The position numbers and the translations under genes were made by a program. DNA of 20,256 nt, from positions 1 to 20,256 of the forward strand of contig JAXFOY010000011.1 in the NCBI GenBank assembly GCA_034180045.1, read 5' to 3'. The stretch is from Eubacterium_B sp034180045. GTDB taxonomy: Bacteria; Bacillota; Clostridia; Peptostreptococcales; Anaerovoracaceae. Numbering within the stretch: the stretch's first letter is position 1; each line of letters opens with the position of its first letter. This document shows positions 15,097-20,256 of this stretch, one piece after another. Below the pieces are notes generated by a model. It saw nothing but the letters and a program-made list of their open reading frames with translations. It was not told the DNA's origin and did not search any database.

Positions 15097-15376
15097 TTTG
15101 TTTCTCGCTTCCTCTGTTTACGGCAGTCTCGACACGCGCCCGTATTACACAGTCAAGAGCTCCTCTATCTACAAGTTTAATTTTTATATCTGTAATATTT
15201 TTTTTCTCAAGAGTGTCAAATACAGCATTTCGAATTGATTCTCCAAACTGTTCGATGACAGCAGAATCAAGAGTGAAATCTATGCCGTGTACACAAGGCT
15301 CAACTTCTACATATACATCGCTGGATTCTAATGTGCCTGCACAAGCCTTTTGGATTATCGTTGCCATTATAGTCAT
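15089..15376 (-). CDS. citD: Citrate/citramalate lyase acyl carrier protein (gamma subunit)
   Basis: This small subunit carries the 2'-(5''-triphosphoribosyl)-3'-dephospho-CoA arm on which the acid is cycled. The attachment serine is the first Ser of AGTLESSDV, residue 18 if translation starts at 15376 and 15 if it starts at the ATG at 15367. The GGGAGG ribosome site is close to the first ATG (2 bases) and far from the second (11 bases), so the start is uncertain. The family's VEPCVHGIDFTLDS and DRGALDCVIRARVETA segments follow. At 95 residues it is of normal length. It is the first gene of the operon, divergent from citC, whose product acetylates its arm. Confidence 0.94.
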   Translation of the reverse strand: MTIMATIIQKACAGTLESSDVYVEVEPCVHGIDFTLDSAVIEQFGESIRNAVFDTLEKKNITDIKIKLVDRGALDCVIRARVETAVNRGSEKQNA

Positions 15377-15390
15377 AGCCTCCCTTACAA

Positions 15391-15439
15391 ATTGTTATAT
15401 AATTGTATTATATCAATTTATGATATTATATAATACAAT
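15391..15439. promoter_or_regulatory. Operator region of the citD promoter
   Basis: Perfect 12-base arms ATTGTATTATAT (15402-15413) and ATATAATACAAT (15428-15439) lie 14 bases apart and cover the citD -10 and start site, a position suited to repression. Directly alongside is ATTGTTATATAA (15391-15402), identical to a word just downstream of the glutamate mutase promoter (10186-10197). A further 14-base palindrome, TTCAATTAATTGAA (15449-15462), overlaps the -35. Confidence 0.6.
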
Positions 15440-15453
15440 ATGAGCTTTTTCAA
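15425..15453 (-). promoter_or_regulatory. Promoter of the citD operon
   Basis: On the minus strand TTGAAA (15448-15453) and a perfect TATAAT (15425-15430) lie 17 bases apart. The start codon is about 50 bases downstream. It is the best promoter match in the window, and it is overlapped by inverted repeats. Confidence 0.75.
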
Positions 15454-15470
15454 TTAATTGAATACAAATA

Positions 15471-15495
15471 CTGAAATGCAATTTTTGCCTTTCAG
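15471..15495. repeat. Hairpin between the divergent citD and citC promoters
   Basis: CTGAAA (15471-15476) pairs with TTTCAG (15490-15495), and GCAA with TTGC inside it, leaving a 3-base loop and one mismatch. It lies between the two promoters, upstream of both -35 elements. A regulator site or cruciform is possible; a terminator is unlikely here, since nothing is transcribed toward it on either strand. Confidence 0.45.
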
Positions 15496-15524
15496 TTTGC
15501 AAATCTCTTTTTTTGGGATATACT
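15496..15524 (+). promoter_or_regulatory. Candidate promoter of the citC operon
   Basis: TTTGCA (15496-15501) and TATACT (15519-15524) are separated by 17 bases. The leader to citC would be about 78 bases, ending in a TTGAGGAG ribosome site nine bases before the ATG. Confidence 0.55.
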
Positions 15525-15608
15525 AAAGTTTAATAAAGTGAACAGTAATTATTATAATTAAGGTGATGCCGATATATAAATAAAATTTGATTTTGAGGAG
15601 TTTTCTCT

Positions 15609-16661
15609 ATGGAAATAGAACGCCTTATAAAAAATAGAGACAGAATTGAGAAATTCAATGAAATTGCAGATTTTCTCGCGGAGTCGGAACTTGAATTTGA
15701 TGATGATGTGGAATACACCGTTTGCATTAGAGAACAGGGACGCATTGTGGCGACAGGGTCAAGGGCTGAATATTTGCTTAAATGTATAGCGGTAGATGAG
15801 AATATGCGCGGAAGCGGACTTGCGGCAACTTTAATGAGTGAGCTGTGGCGGGAAGCTTTCCGGAAAGGAATTAAGGATTTACTGATATATACTAAAGTGC
15901 TTAATGTTCCTATGTTTGAATCGCTTTTCTTCCATACTGTGGCAAGCACAAGAGAAGTTGCACTTATGGAAAAAGAACGTGGTGAGGCAAGACGTTTTGT
16001 TCGTGAGCAAATTGAAACCGCCTTTGCCGAAAAGAACCGCACCTTTAAGGGCATAGATAATACGAAAACGAAAGGCTCCGCCGTAGTTAACTGTAATCCT
16101 TTTACAAGAGGTCATAGATATTTGATAGAAGAGGCGGCAAAGCAGTGCGATATTTTATATGTTTTTGTTGTTTCTGAAAATGCAAGTGAATTTAGCTCTG
16201 AAGAAAGAATCAAGCTTGTAAAAAAAGGATGTGAAGATTTGGAAAACGTATATGTAGCAGAGACGGGACCTTATCTTATTTCAAAGGCAAGTTTTCCGCA
16301 GTATTTTATTAGAGATAAGGCGGAAGTTCCACGTATTAAATGCGAACTTGATTTGGAAATTTTTTATAGGATTTTTGCGAAAGAACTCGGAATTACAAAG
16401 CGATTTTTCGGCAGCGAACCGCTATCGGAACTTACAAGACAATATAACGAGACGATGAAAGAGTACTTGCCGAGGCATGGGATTGAAGCCATAGAAATAG
16501 AGCGCTTAGAGGCGCTTGGAGAAGTGATAAGTGCCGGCAGAGTCAGGTCTTTATTAAAAAAAATGGAAAGAGGAGCAGAGCAATCGGAACTTTTATGTGA
16601 GATGAGAGTGCTTCTTCCTGATTCGAGCTTTGATTACTTGCTATCTAAAATAAAAAAATAG
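15609..16661 (+). CDS. citC: [Citrate (pro-3S)-lyase] ligase, acetylates the lyase acyl carrier protein
   Basis: CitC activates apo-lyase by ATP-dependent acetylation of the prosthetic group thiol on CitD. The 350 residues hold an N-terminal GNAT-like domain (about 1-130; acetyl-CoA-loop pattern DENMRGSGLAATLM near 63-76). A nucleotidyltransferase domain follows, starting at GSAVVNCNPFTRGH, with the nucleotide-binding TRGH at 166-169 and a C-terminal ISAGRVRSLL corresponding to the ISxSxVR/K signature. It is divergent from citD across a 232-base control region. The order citC, P-loop gene, citXG forms a lyase maturation operon, separate from the structural operon. Acting on citramalate lyase rather than citrate lyase would need no change in chemistry, since the acyl carrier is the target. 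Confidence 0.95.
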   Translation: MEIERLIKNRDRIEKFNEIADFLAESELEFDDDVEYTVCIREQGRIVATGSRAEYLLKCIAVDENMRGSGLAATLMSELWREAFRKGIKDLLIYTKVLNVPMFESLFFHTVASTREVALMEKERGEARRFVREQIETAFAEKNRTFKGIDNTKTKGSAVVNCNPFTRGHRYLIEEAAKQCDILYVFVVSENASEFSSEERIKLVKKGCEDLENVYVAETGPYLISKASFPQYFIRDKAEVPRIKCELDLEIFYRIFAKELGITKRFFGSEPLSELTRQYNETMKEYLPRHGIEAIEIERLEALGEVISAGRVRSLLKKMERGAEQSELLCEMRVLLPDSSFDYLLSKIKK

Positions 16662-16681
16662 AGTAACAGATTGGAGAAATT

Positions 16682-17608
16682 ATGGAACACGATGATAAGC
16701 TGAGGAGTCATCTTTTTACTACATATTATGCGCCAAGAGGCAGAAGAAGAATTTTTGCTCTGGGGATTCAGCTCGCACAGCAATATCTTTCACCATTTGA
16801 TAAGCTTATCGGTGTCATAGGTGAGGCGGGTTCAGGTAAAAGCGCTTTGATTAAAGGGATGTTTCCGGGGCTTGAGCTTACAAATGACGATGACGGAGTA
16901 AATGTCAGGCCTCTTCCTATACTTCAACAGGATTTTGAGCAGGGATTTTTTACACCGCATACCTATCACCTCGACATTCGTTTTGAGATGGGATTTAATC
17001 AATTATCTGTTTTGGCGGGTGCGATATTGCAGGCGATAAAGAGAGGAAAGCGTGTAATTGTCGAGCATTTTGATATAGTGTATCCTCATTTGAACATGAA
17101 TGCGGATCTTTTAATAGGTGTAGGCGAAGAGATTGTTTTGACAAGACCGAGAATATTCGGTCCTTTTCCTGATGAGATATACGATATGGTATATACATCT
17201 CTTTCGTATAGACTTATGGCGCATACGGCTGAAGACATCTGCGAATACTTTATGCCTAAGGACGAGGTGGCGCGATGCACACATGATGATATAAGGCACG
17301 GATTTATTTTGGCTTTTCCTGATTATAAGCCTAATTTTGATCTTGAAGAGATGGAGAGAAAGGTTAAGGAAGTTATCAGTAAGGAAGTGCCTGTGTCCTA
17401 CTATGACGATAATCATATTAAAATTGGGGATTTAATTCACCCGTGTACAGGTCCTCGTACCCATGTTTCGAATACAAAGATGATTAATGAGTTTCATCTT
17501 CTGCACAATTTCATATACGATGTTATAAACAAGCGATATTTGATGGTGGGGTGCGTGGGAGAAAACTCTCTTGAAATGCTCAAATCACTTGATAATATGA
17601 ATAACTGA
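16682..17608 (+). CDS. Uncharacterised P-loop protein in the lyase maturation operon
   Basis: The 308-residue protein has a Walker A loop, GEAGSGKS (47-54), after an LIGVI strand, and a Walker B-like VIVEHFD (125-131). It is therefore probably an ATP- or GTP-binding enzyme of the kinase/AAA-like P-loop class. Later come two histidine-rich patches that could bind metal: CTHDDIRHG (199-207) and HPCTGPRTH (253-261). From memory it resembles Firmicutes proteins labelled 'alanine-tRNA synthetase second additional domain', and the second patch recalls the metal site of AlaRS editing domains; I hold that only moderately. It is not uridine kinase by motif. It lies 20 bases after citC and 24 before citXG with its own GGAG site, so co-transcription is near certain. 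A role in lyase activation, or in sensing CoA or nucleotide state, is inference. No signal peptide or membrane helix is seen. Confidence 0.85.
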   Translation: MEHDDKLRSHLFTTYYAPRGRRRIFALGIQLAQQYLSPFDKLIGVIGEAGSGKSALIKGMFPGLELTNDDDGVNVRPLPILQQDFEQGFFTPHTYHLDIRFEMGFNQLSVLAGAILQAIKRGKRVIVEHFDIVYPHLNMNADLLIGVGEEIVLTRPRIFGPFPDEIYDMVYTSLSYRLMAHTAEDICEYFMPKDEVARCTHDDIRHGFILAFPDYKPNFDLEEMERKVKEVISKEVPVSYYDDNHIKIGDLIHPCTGPRTHVSNTKMINEFHLLHNFIYDVINKRYLMVGCVGENSLEMLKSLDNMNN

Positions 17609-17632
17609 GATTATAGTGAAAAGTGAAAGCGA

Positions 17633-19003
17633 ATGTATAAAATAGAAAAAGTAGGGCTTGAAGATTTGCTTGCTTCAAGGGAAGCGCGTATGGATGTCAA
17701 ATTGCAGCTCATCGAGAAATATAATATGTCTCTTGTCTCATTTTCTATGAATATTGCGGGTGAGATAAAGCGAACGCCCCTGATTGAACTTGCTTTTGAT
17801 TATGGCTACGACAAGCTGATAAAGAGATTGGGTGAGCCTTTTACCGATGTGGTCCAAAAGGATGCAAGCGGCTGTTTTGCCGCACTTTGCTATGATATTG
17901 ATGCGGAAGAACTGAAGAAAATTTGTGTGGAAATTGAGGACACTGAGCCGCTTGGAAGGCTGTTTGATATGGATGTTATGAACTCCGCGGGGATTCAGCT
18001 CAGGCGCGGCGATGGCCGTAAATGTCTCATTTGCGGCGGCGATGCCTTTTCATGCGGTCGCAGCCGGTCGCATGGACTTGAAGCCGTCATATGCCGCACG
18101 GAGGAAATACTGGTTGAATTTGCGACCGGCTACATCGCCTCGCAAGCCGTGAGCTCACTGATAGAAGAACTTGAGCTCACCCCAAAGCCCGGGCTTGTGG
18201 ATTTGAATAACTGCGGAGCTCACAGCGATATGGATTATCTCATGATGCGAAAAAGCGCTTTTGCACTGGAACACTTTTTCGCTCAGGCTCTGCGCTGGGG
18301 CTATGACAACTGTGATTTGGAAAGCATAAGCCGAAGCAAGGTGAAACAGCTCAGAAATTTGGGCGTAGAAGCTGAAAAGAGAATGTTTGAGATTACCGGC
18401 GGAGTAAATACCCATAGAGGTGCAATCTATGGAATGGGAATTTTGCTTGCCGCTTCCGGAAGTACTATGCACAGAAAAGGCGAAATAAGAGAAAACTCAA
18501 AAAAGATTTCCGCAGCTTTAGAAGTTGTAAACACATCAGAAGATAAAGCTTCAAATGGAAGCAAGGTCAAGATGAATTATGGCATCGGGGGAGCTTGTGA
18601 AGAAGCTCTGCAAGGATTTAATACTGCATTTGAAGCGATGAAATACTTTGAATCAGCTTTGCAAAGCAGAGAATGTGATAAGGCGTACAAGAGGCAAAAT
18701 CAGGAAATCGAAAAGTATCAAGCTAAGGCTTATGAAATCAAAGTTTCAAAGCTCAGAACCTTAATGTTCATATTGTCGAAAGCAAGTGATACAAATCTTG
18801 TTCATAGAGGTGGAATTTCAGGACTTGAATTTGCGAGGGAAGAAGCAATGCGCATACTTTCTTTGCCCGATGATGAACTGTTAAACGAACTCACAAGTCT
18901 TGATGAAAAATTTACAGATAAAAATTTAAGCCCGGGTGGCAGTGCTGACCTGCTTGCAGAATGCCTCTTTTTATATAAGATGAAAAAGGCACATGTACTG
19001 TGA
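17633..19003 (+). CDS. citXG: CitX-CitG fusion: prosthetic-group synthase and transferase for the lyase
   Basis: Two enzymes are fused in 456 residues. The N-terminal CitX part (about 1-155) transfers the finished arm to CitD; it shows GRLFDMDV (108-115) and the RKCLICGGDAFSCGRSRSH cluster (129-147) with Cys131, Cys134 and Cys141. The C-terminal CitG part (about 165-456) makes 2'-(5''-triphosphoribosyl)-3'-dephospho-CoA from ATP and dephospho-CoA. It shows TPKPGLVD (183-190), GAHSDMD (195-201), GVNTHRGAIYG, DTNLVHRGG and SPGGSADLLA. Such fusions are known in several citrate lyase clusters. The ribosome site is weak (AAGTGAAAGCG). Bases of about 17985-18305, across the domain junction, are visibly richer in G and C than the rest of the gene. 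The stop codon lies inside a hairpin. Confidence 0.95.
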   Translation: MYKIEKVGLEDLLASREARMDVKLQLIEKYNMSLVSFSMNIAGEIKRTPLIELAFDYGYDKLIKRLGEPFTDVVQKDASGCFAALCYDIDAEELKKICVEIEDTEPLGRLFDMDVMNSAGIQLRRGDGRKCLICGGDAFSCGRSRSHGLEAVICRTEEILVEFATGYIASQAVSSLIEELELTPKPGLVDLNNCGAHSDMDYLMMRKSAFALEHFFAQALRWGYDNCDLESISRSKVKQLRNLGVEAEKRMFEITGGVNTHRGAIYGMGILLAASGSTMHRKGEIRENSKKISAALEVVNTSEDKASNGSKVKMNYGIGGACEEALQGFNTAFEAMKYFESALQSRECDKAYKRQNQEIEKYQAKAYEIKVSKLRTLMFILSKASDTNLVHRGGISGLEFAREEAMRILSLPDDELLNELTSLDEKFTDKNLSPGGSADLLAECLFLYKMKKAHVL

Positions 19004-19022
19004 GGTGACACAGAGCATGTGC
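18989..19022 (+). terminator. Hairpin overlapping the citXG stop codon
   Basis: GCACATG (18989-18995) pairs with CATGTGC (19016-19022), and CTGTG (18998-19002) with CACAG (19009-19013), around a 6-base loop and a two-base internal loop. The TGA stop (19001-19003) falls inside. Only ATTTACG follows, so it is a poor classical terminator but could still end or stabilise the citC transcript. Confidence 0.5.
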
Positions 19023-19067
19023 ATTTACGAATGAAAATTATATCCAATTACTGTTACAACGAGATGA

Positions 19068-19090
19068 ATGTAAAGCGGTAAGATTTACAT
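19068..19090. promoter_or_regulatory. LysR-type operator upstream of the LysR gene
   Basis: ATGTAAA (19068-19074) and TTTACAT (19084-19090) form a perfect interrupted palindrome with a 9-base spacer, containing the T-N11-A arrangement of LysR-type sites. It abuts the -35 of the LysR promoter. TGTTACAA also occurs twice nearby (19052-19059 and 19101-19108), the second copy between the -35 and -10. Autoregulation by the downstream LysR protein is the simplest reading. Confidence 0.5.
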
Positions 19091-19091
19091 A

Positions 19092-19120
19092 TTGATTTGT
19101 TGTTACAAAAGAATTATAAT
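19092..19120 (+). promoter_or_regulatory. Promoter of the LysR-family gene
   Basis: TTGATT (19092-19097) and a perfect TATAAT (19115-19120) lie 17 bases apart, leaving a leader of about 85 bases. The gene therefore has its own promoter after the citC operon. Confidence 0.7.
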
Positions 19121-19213
19121 CGGATATATAAAATTAGTAAAACGCAAGTTAGTTATCAAAATAATGAGCATGACTAATTTAATTAAAAATTTGGAATATT
19201 TTCGGAGGATATG

Positions 19214-20104
19214 ATGAGTATTTCGCAATATCAAGCTTTTCTGAAGACAATTGAACTTGGCAATCTTACTCGTGCAGCTGAGGATTTGGGGTATACTCAG
19301 TCAGGAATTACGCATTTGCTGAATTCTCTTGAATCGGACTGCAACCTAAAGCTACTTGTAAGAGAAAAGAGCGGAGCCTATGCTACAGCTGACGGCGAGG
19401 AGCTTATGCCATATTTTGAAGAAATCTGCCAGTCATATGAGAATTTATATCGTAAACTTAACGATATCCATAGACTCGAGTCGGGTTTAATCAGAATTTC
19501 TACATTTACCAGTGTTTCGGTTCAGTGGCTTCCCGGTATCATAGCTAAATTTGAAAAAGATCACCCCCTTGTTCGCTTTGAACTCCTACACGGCTCGGAT
19601 ATGGAGAGCGAAGAATGGGTGCGCAGCGGCAGAGTAGACTGTGCGTTTATGAGTATATCAGAGGATACACCATTCGTTACCTATCCGCTTCATAAGGATC
19701 CTATGGTTGCAGTAGTACCCGCAGACCATCCGCTTGCTTCAGAGGAGGCAATTGCTATAGATGATCTTGTGAAATACGACTATATCAAGTTGAACGACAG
19801 CTCTTTTAACGAGGCTAGTGAGGTAATATCGGTATTCAACAAACACAATGTTAAGGCTAATGTGAGATTTGCCGAAATGAATGACTATGCTGTTGTTGCC
19901 ATGGTAGAGAAGGGGCTTGGAGTAACATTGTTGCCGCAGATGATAGTCGAAAAGACTTCCAGAAATATTGCGGTAAGACCTCTTGTGTCAGGAGAAGAGC
20001 GTACTTTAGGTATTGCGGTAAAAAACCAAAACCACCTAACAGCATCGACAAAGGAATTTATCAAATATACGCAGGAATGGGTTGCGGATAAATATTCTAA
20101 ATAA
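19214..20104 (+). CDS. LysR-family transcriptional regulator
   Basis: The 296-residue product has the standard layout. An N-terminal winged helix (about 1-60) contains ISQYQAFLKTIELGNLTRAAEDLGYTQSGITHLLNSLE given here by its position 3-40, with the signature A-A-x-x-L-x-x-T/S-Q-S/P. A linker helix follows, then a two-lobed periplasmic-binding-like effector domain from about residue 88 (GLIRISTFTSVSVQWLPG onward). ATGATG follows GGAGGAT; I prefer the second ATG (19214) for spacing, with 19211 as the alternative. Its effector is unknown. Being next to the lyase maturation operon suggests, but does not show, control of citC or of a gene beyond the right edge. It has its own promoter and palindrome. 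Confidence 0.93.
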   Translation: MSISQYQAFLKTIELGNLTRAAEDLGYTQSGITHLLNSLESDCNLKLLVREKSGAYATADGEELMPYFEEICQSYENLYRKLNDIHRLESGLIRISTFTSVSVQWLPGIIAKFEKDHPLVRFELLHGSDMESEEWVRSGRVDCAFMSISEDTPFVTYPLHKDPMVAVVPADHPLASEEAIAIDDLVKYDYIKLNDSSFNEASEVISVFNKHNVKANVRFAEMNDYAVVAMVEKGLGVTLLPQMIVEKTSRNIAVRPLVSGEERTLGIAVKNQNHLTASTKEFIKYTQEWVADKYSK

Positions 20105-20170
20105 ATATAGTGCTTACAGATTAGGTCAGTTTACAAGGAACTACACGCAGACCGTGAAACGGGCTGCTGA

Positions 20171-20219
20171 CAACAAACGGCGCTATGCTCCCGGCTGGGT
20201 GCATAGCACCTGTTTGTTG
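20171..20219. repeat. Long GC-rich hairpin at the right edge
   Basis: CAACAAAC (20171-20178) pairs with GTTTGTTG (20212-20219), GG with CC, and GCTATGC (20182-20188) with GCATAGC (20201-20207); the loop contains a further CCC/GGG pair. One mismatch and one bulged T interrupt about 20 base pairs. No T tract follows on the plus strand. Composition differs from the AT-rich DNA around it. I think it may be the border or transfer origin of a mobile element, but it could also be an elaborate terminator for the LysR gene. Confidence 0.55.
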
Positions 20220-20228
20220 CGGGGGTTT

Positions 20229-20253
20229 CCAAAGGGGGCAGCGCCCCATTTGG
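20229..20253. repeat. Second GC-rich hairpin at the right edge
   Basis: CCAAA (20229-20233) pairs with TTTGG (20249-20253) and GGGGC (20235-20239) with GCCCC (20243-20247), with one mismatch and an AGC loop. From memory, similar GGGGGCAGCGCCCC hairpins are common near conjugative and mobilisable elements of Clostridia; I cannot confirm the match here. No coding region is visible after 20104. Confidence 0.5.
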
Positions 20254-20256
20254 CAC

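Noticed and set aside
5588..15238. Many plus-strand open frames across the minus-strand operons (for example 8984-9703, 14741-15238).
   Set aside because: They lie opposite strong, family-matching genes, have no ribosome sites, and encode no recognisable protein.
16682..17608. Uridine kinase or phosphoribulokinase as the identity of the P-loop gene.
   Set aside because: Only the Walker A loop fits; the downstream nucleoside-kinase motifs are not seen and the histidine patches do not belong to that family.
12801..19003. A citrate fermentation cluster.
   Set aside because: No citrate carrier, oxaloacetate decarboxylase or CitAB-type two-component system is present, and the operon continues into a mesaconate-type hydratase. 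Kept as a fallback reading only.
1..20256. tRNA or rRNA genes.
   Set aside because: I saw no cloverleaf with T-loop GGTTCRANNC pattern and no rRNA-like sequence in any spacer.

Overview
The window reads as chromosomal DNA of a low-to-moderate GC, glutamate-fermenting anaerobe of the Firmicutes, most likely class Clostridia. Pointers are AGGAGG-type ribosome sites, TTGACA/TATAAT-like promoters, AT-rich spacers, and an adenosylcobalamin glutamate mutase pathway typical of clostridia. The genus cannot be fixed from the sequence; Fusobacterium also uses this pathway but is much more AT-rich.

Layout. (1) Bases 1-1239 hold the leader-distal end of a CRISPR array: 19 repeats of 30 bp and 18 complete spacers, running off the left edge. 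No cas gene is in the window. (2) Bases 1240-5450 hold single-gene housekeeping units: nagB, a peroxiredoxin (ahpC) with a DtxR/IdeR-like iron box upstream, a family 6 DNA-deoxyinosine glycosylase, a WYL-domain regulator, and a small YcxB-like membrane protein. (3) Bases 5543-15376 hold two minus-strand operons in tandem. The first in transcription order is citD-citE-citF, the two subunits of a class I fumarase-like hydro-lyase, and a GntR regulator, closed by a terminator. The second is glutamate mutase S-L-E plus methylaspartate ammonia-lyase, with its own promoter and terminator. (4) Bases 15609-19003 run the other way from a shared control region: citC, a P-loop protein of unknown role, and a citX-citG fusion. 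(5) A LysR regulator with its own operator and promoter follows, and the right edge holds two strong GC-rich hairpins.

How the genes work together. Glutamate mutase converts L-glutamate to (2S,3S)-3-methylaspartate, and methylaspartate ammonia-lyase releases ammonia to give mesaconate. The fumarase-like pair is then best read as mesaconase (mesaconate to (S)-citramalate). The citrate-lyase-like complex is best read as citramalate lyase (citramalate to acetate and pyruvate). CitC acetylates the lyase acyl carrier subunit, and CitXG makes and attaches its dephospho-CoA-derived prosthetic group. Homology alone would call these genes 'fumarase' and 'citrate lyase'; the context argues for the methylaspartate pathway.

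The best leads are: a 12-base motif shared by the glutamate mutase and citD promoter regions, a candidate GntR operator; the uncharacterised P-loop protein inside the lyase maturation operon; a spacer that translates into the catalytic box of a tyrosine integrase; a GC-rich patch within citXG; and the iron-box-like site by ahpC.
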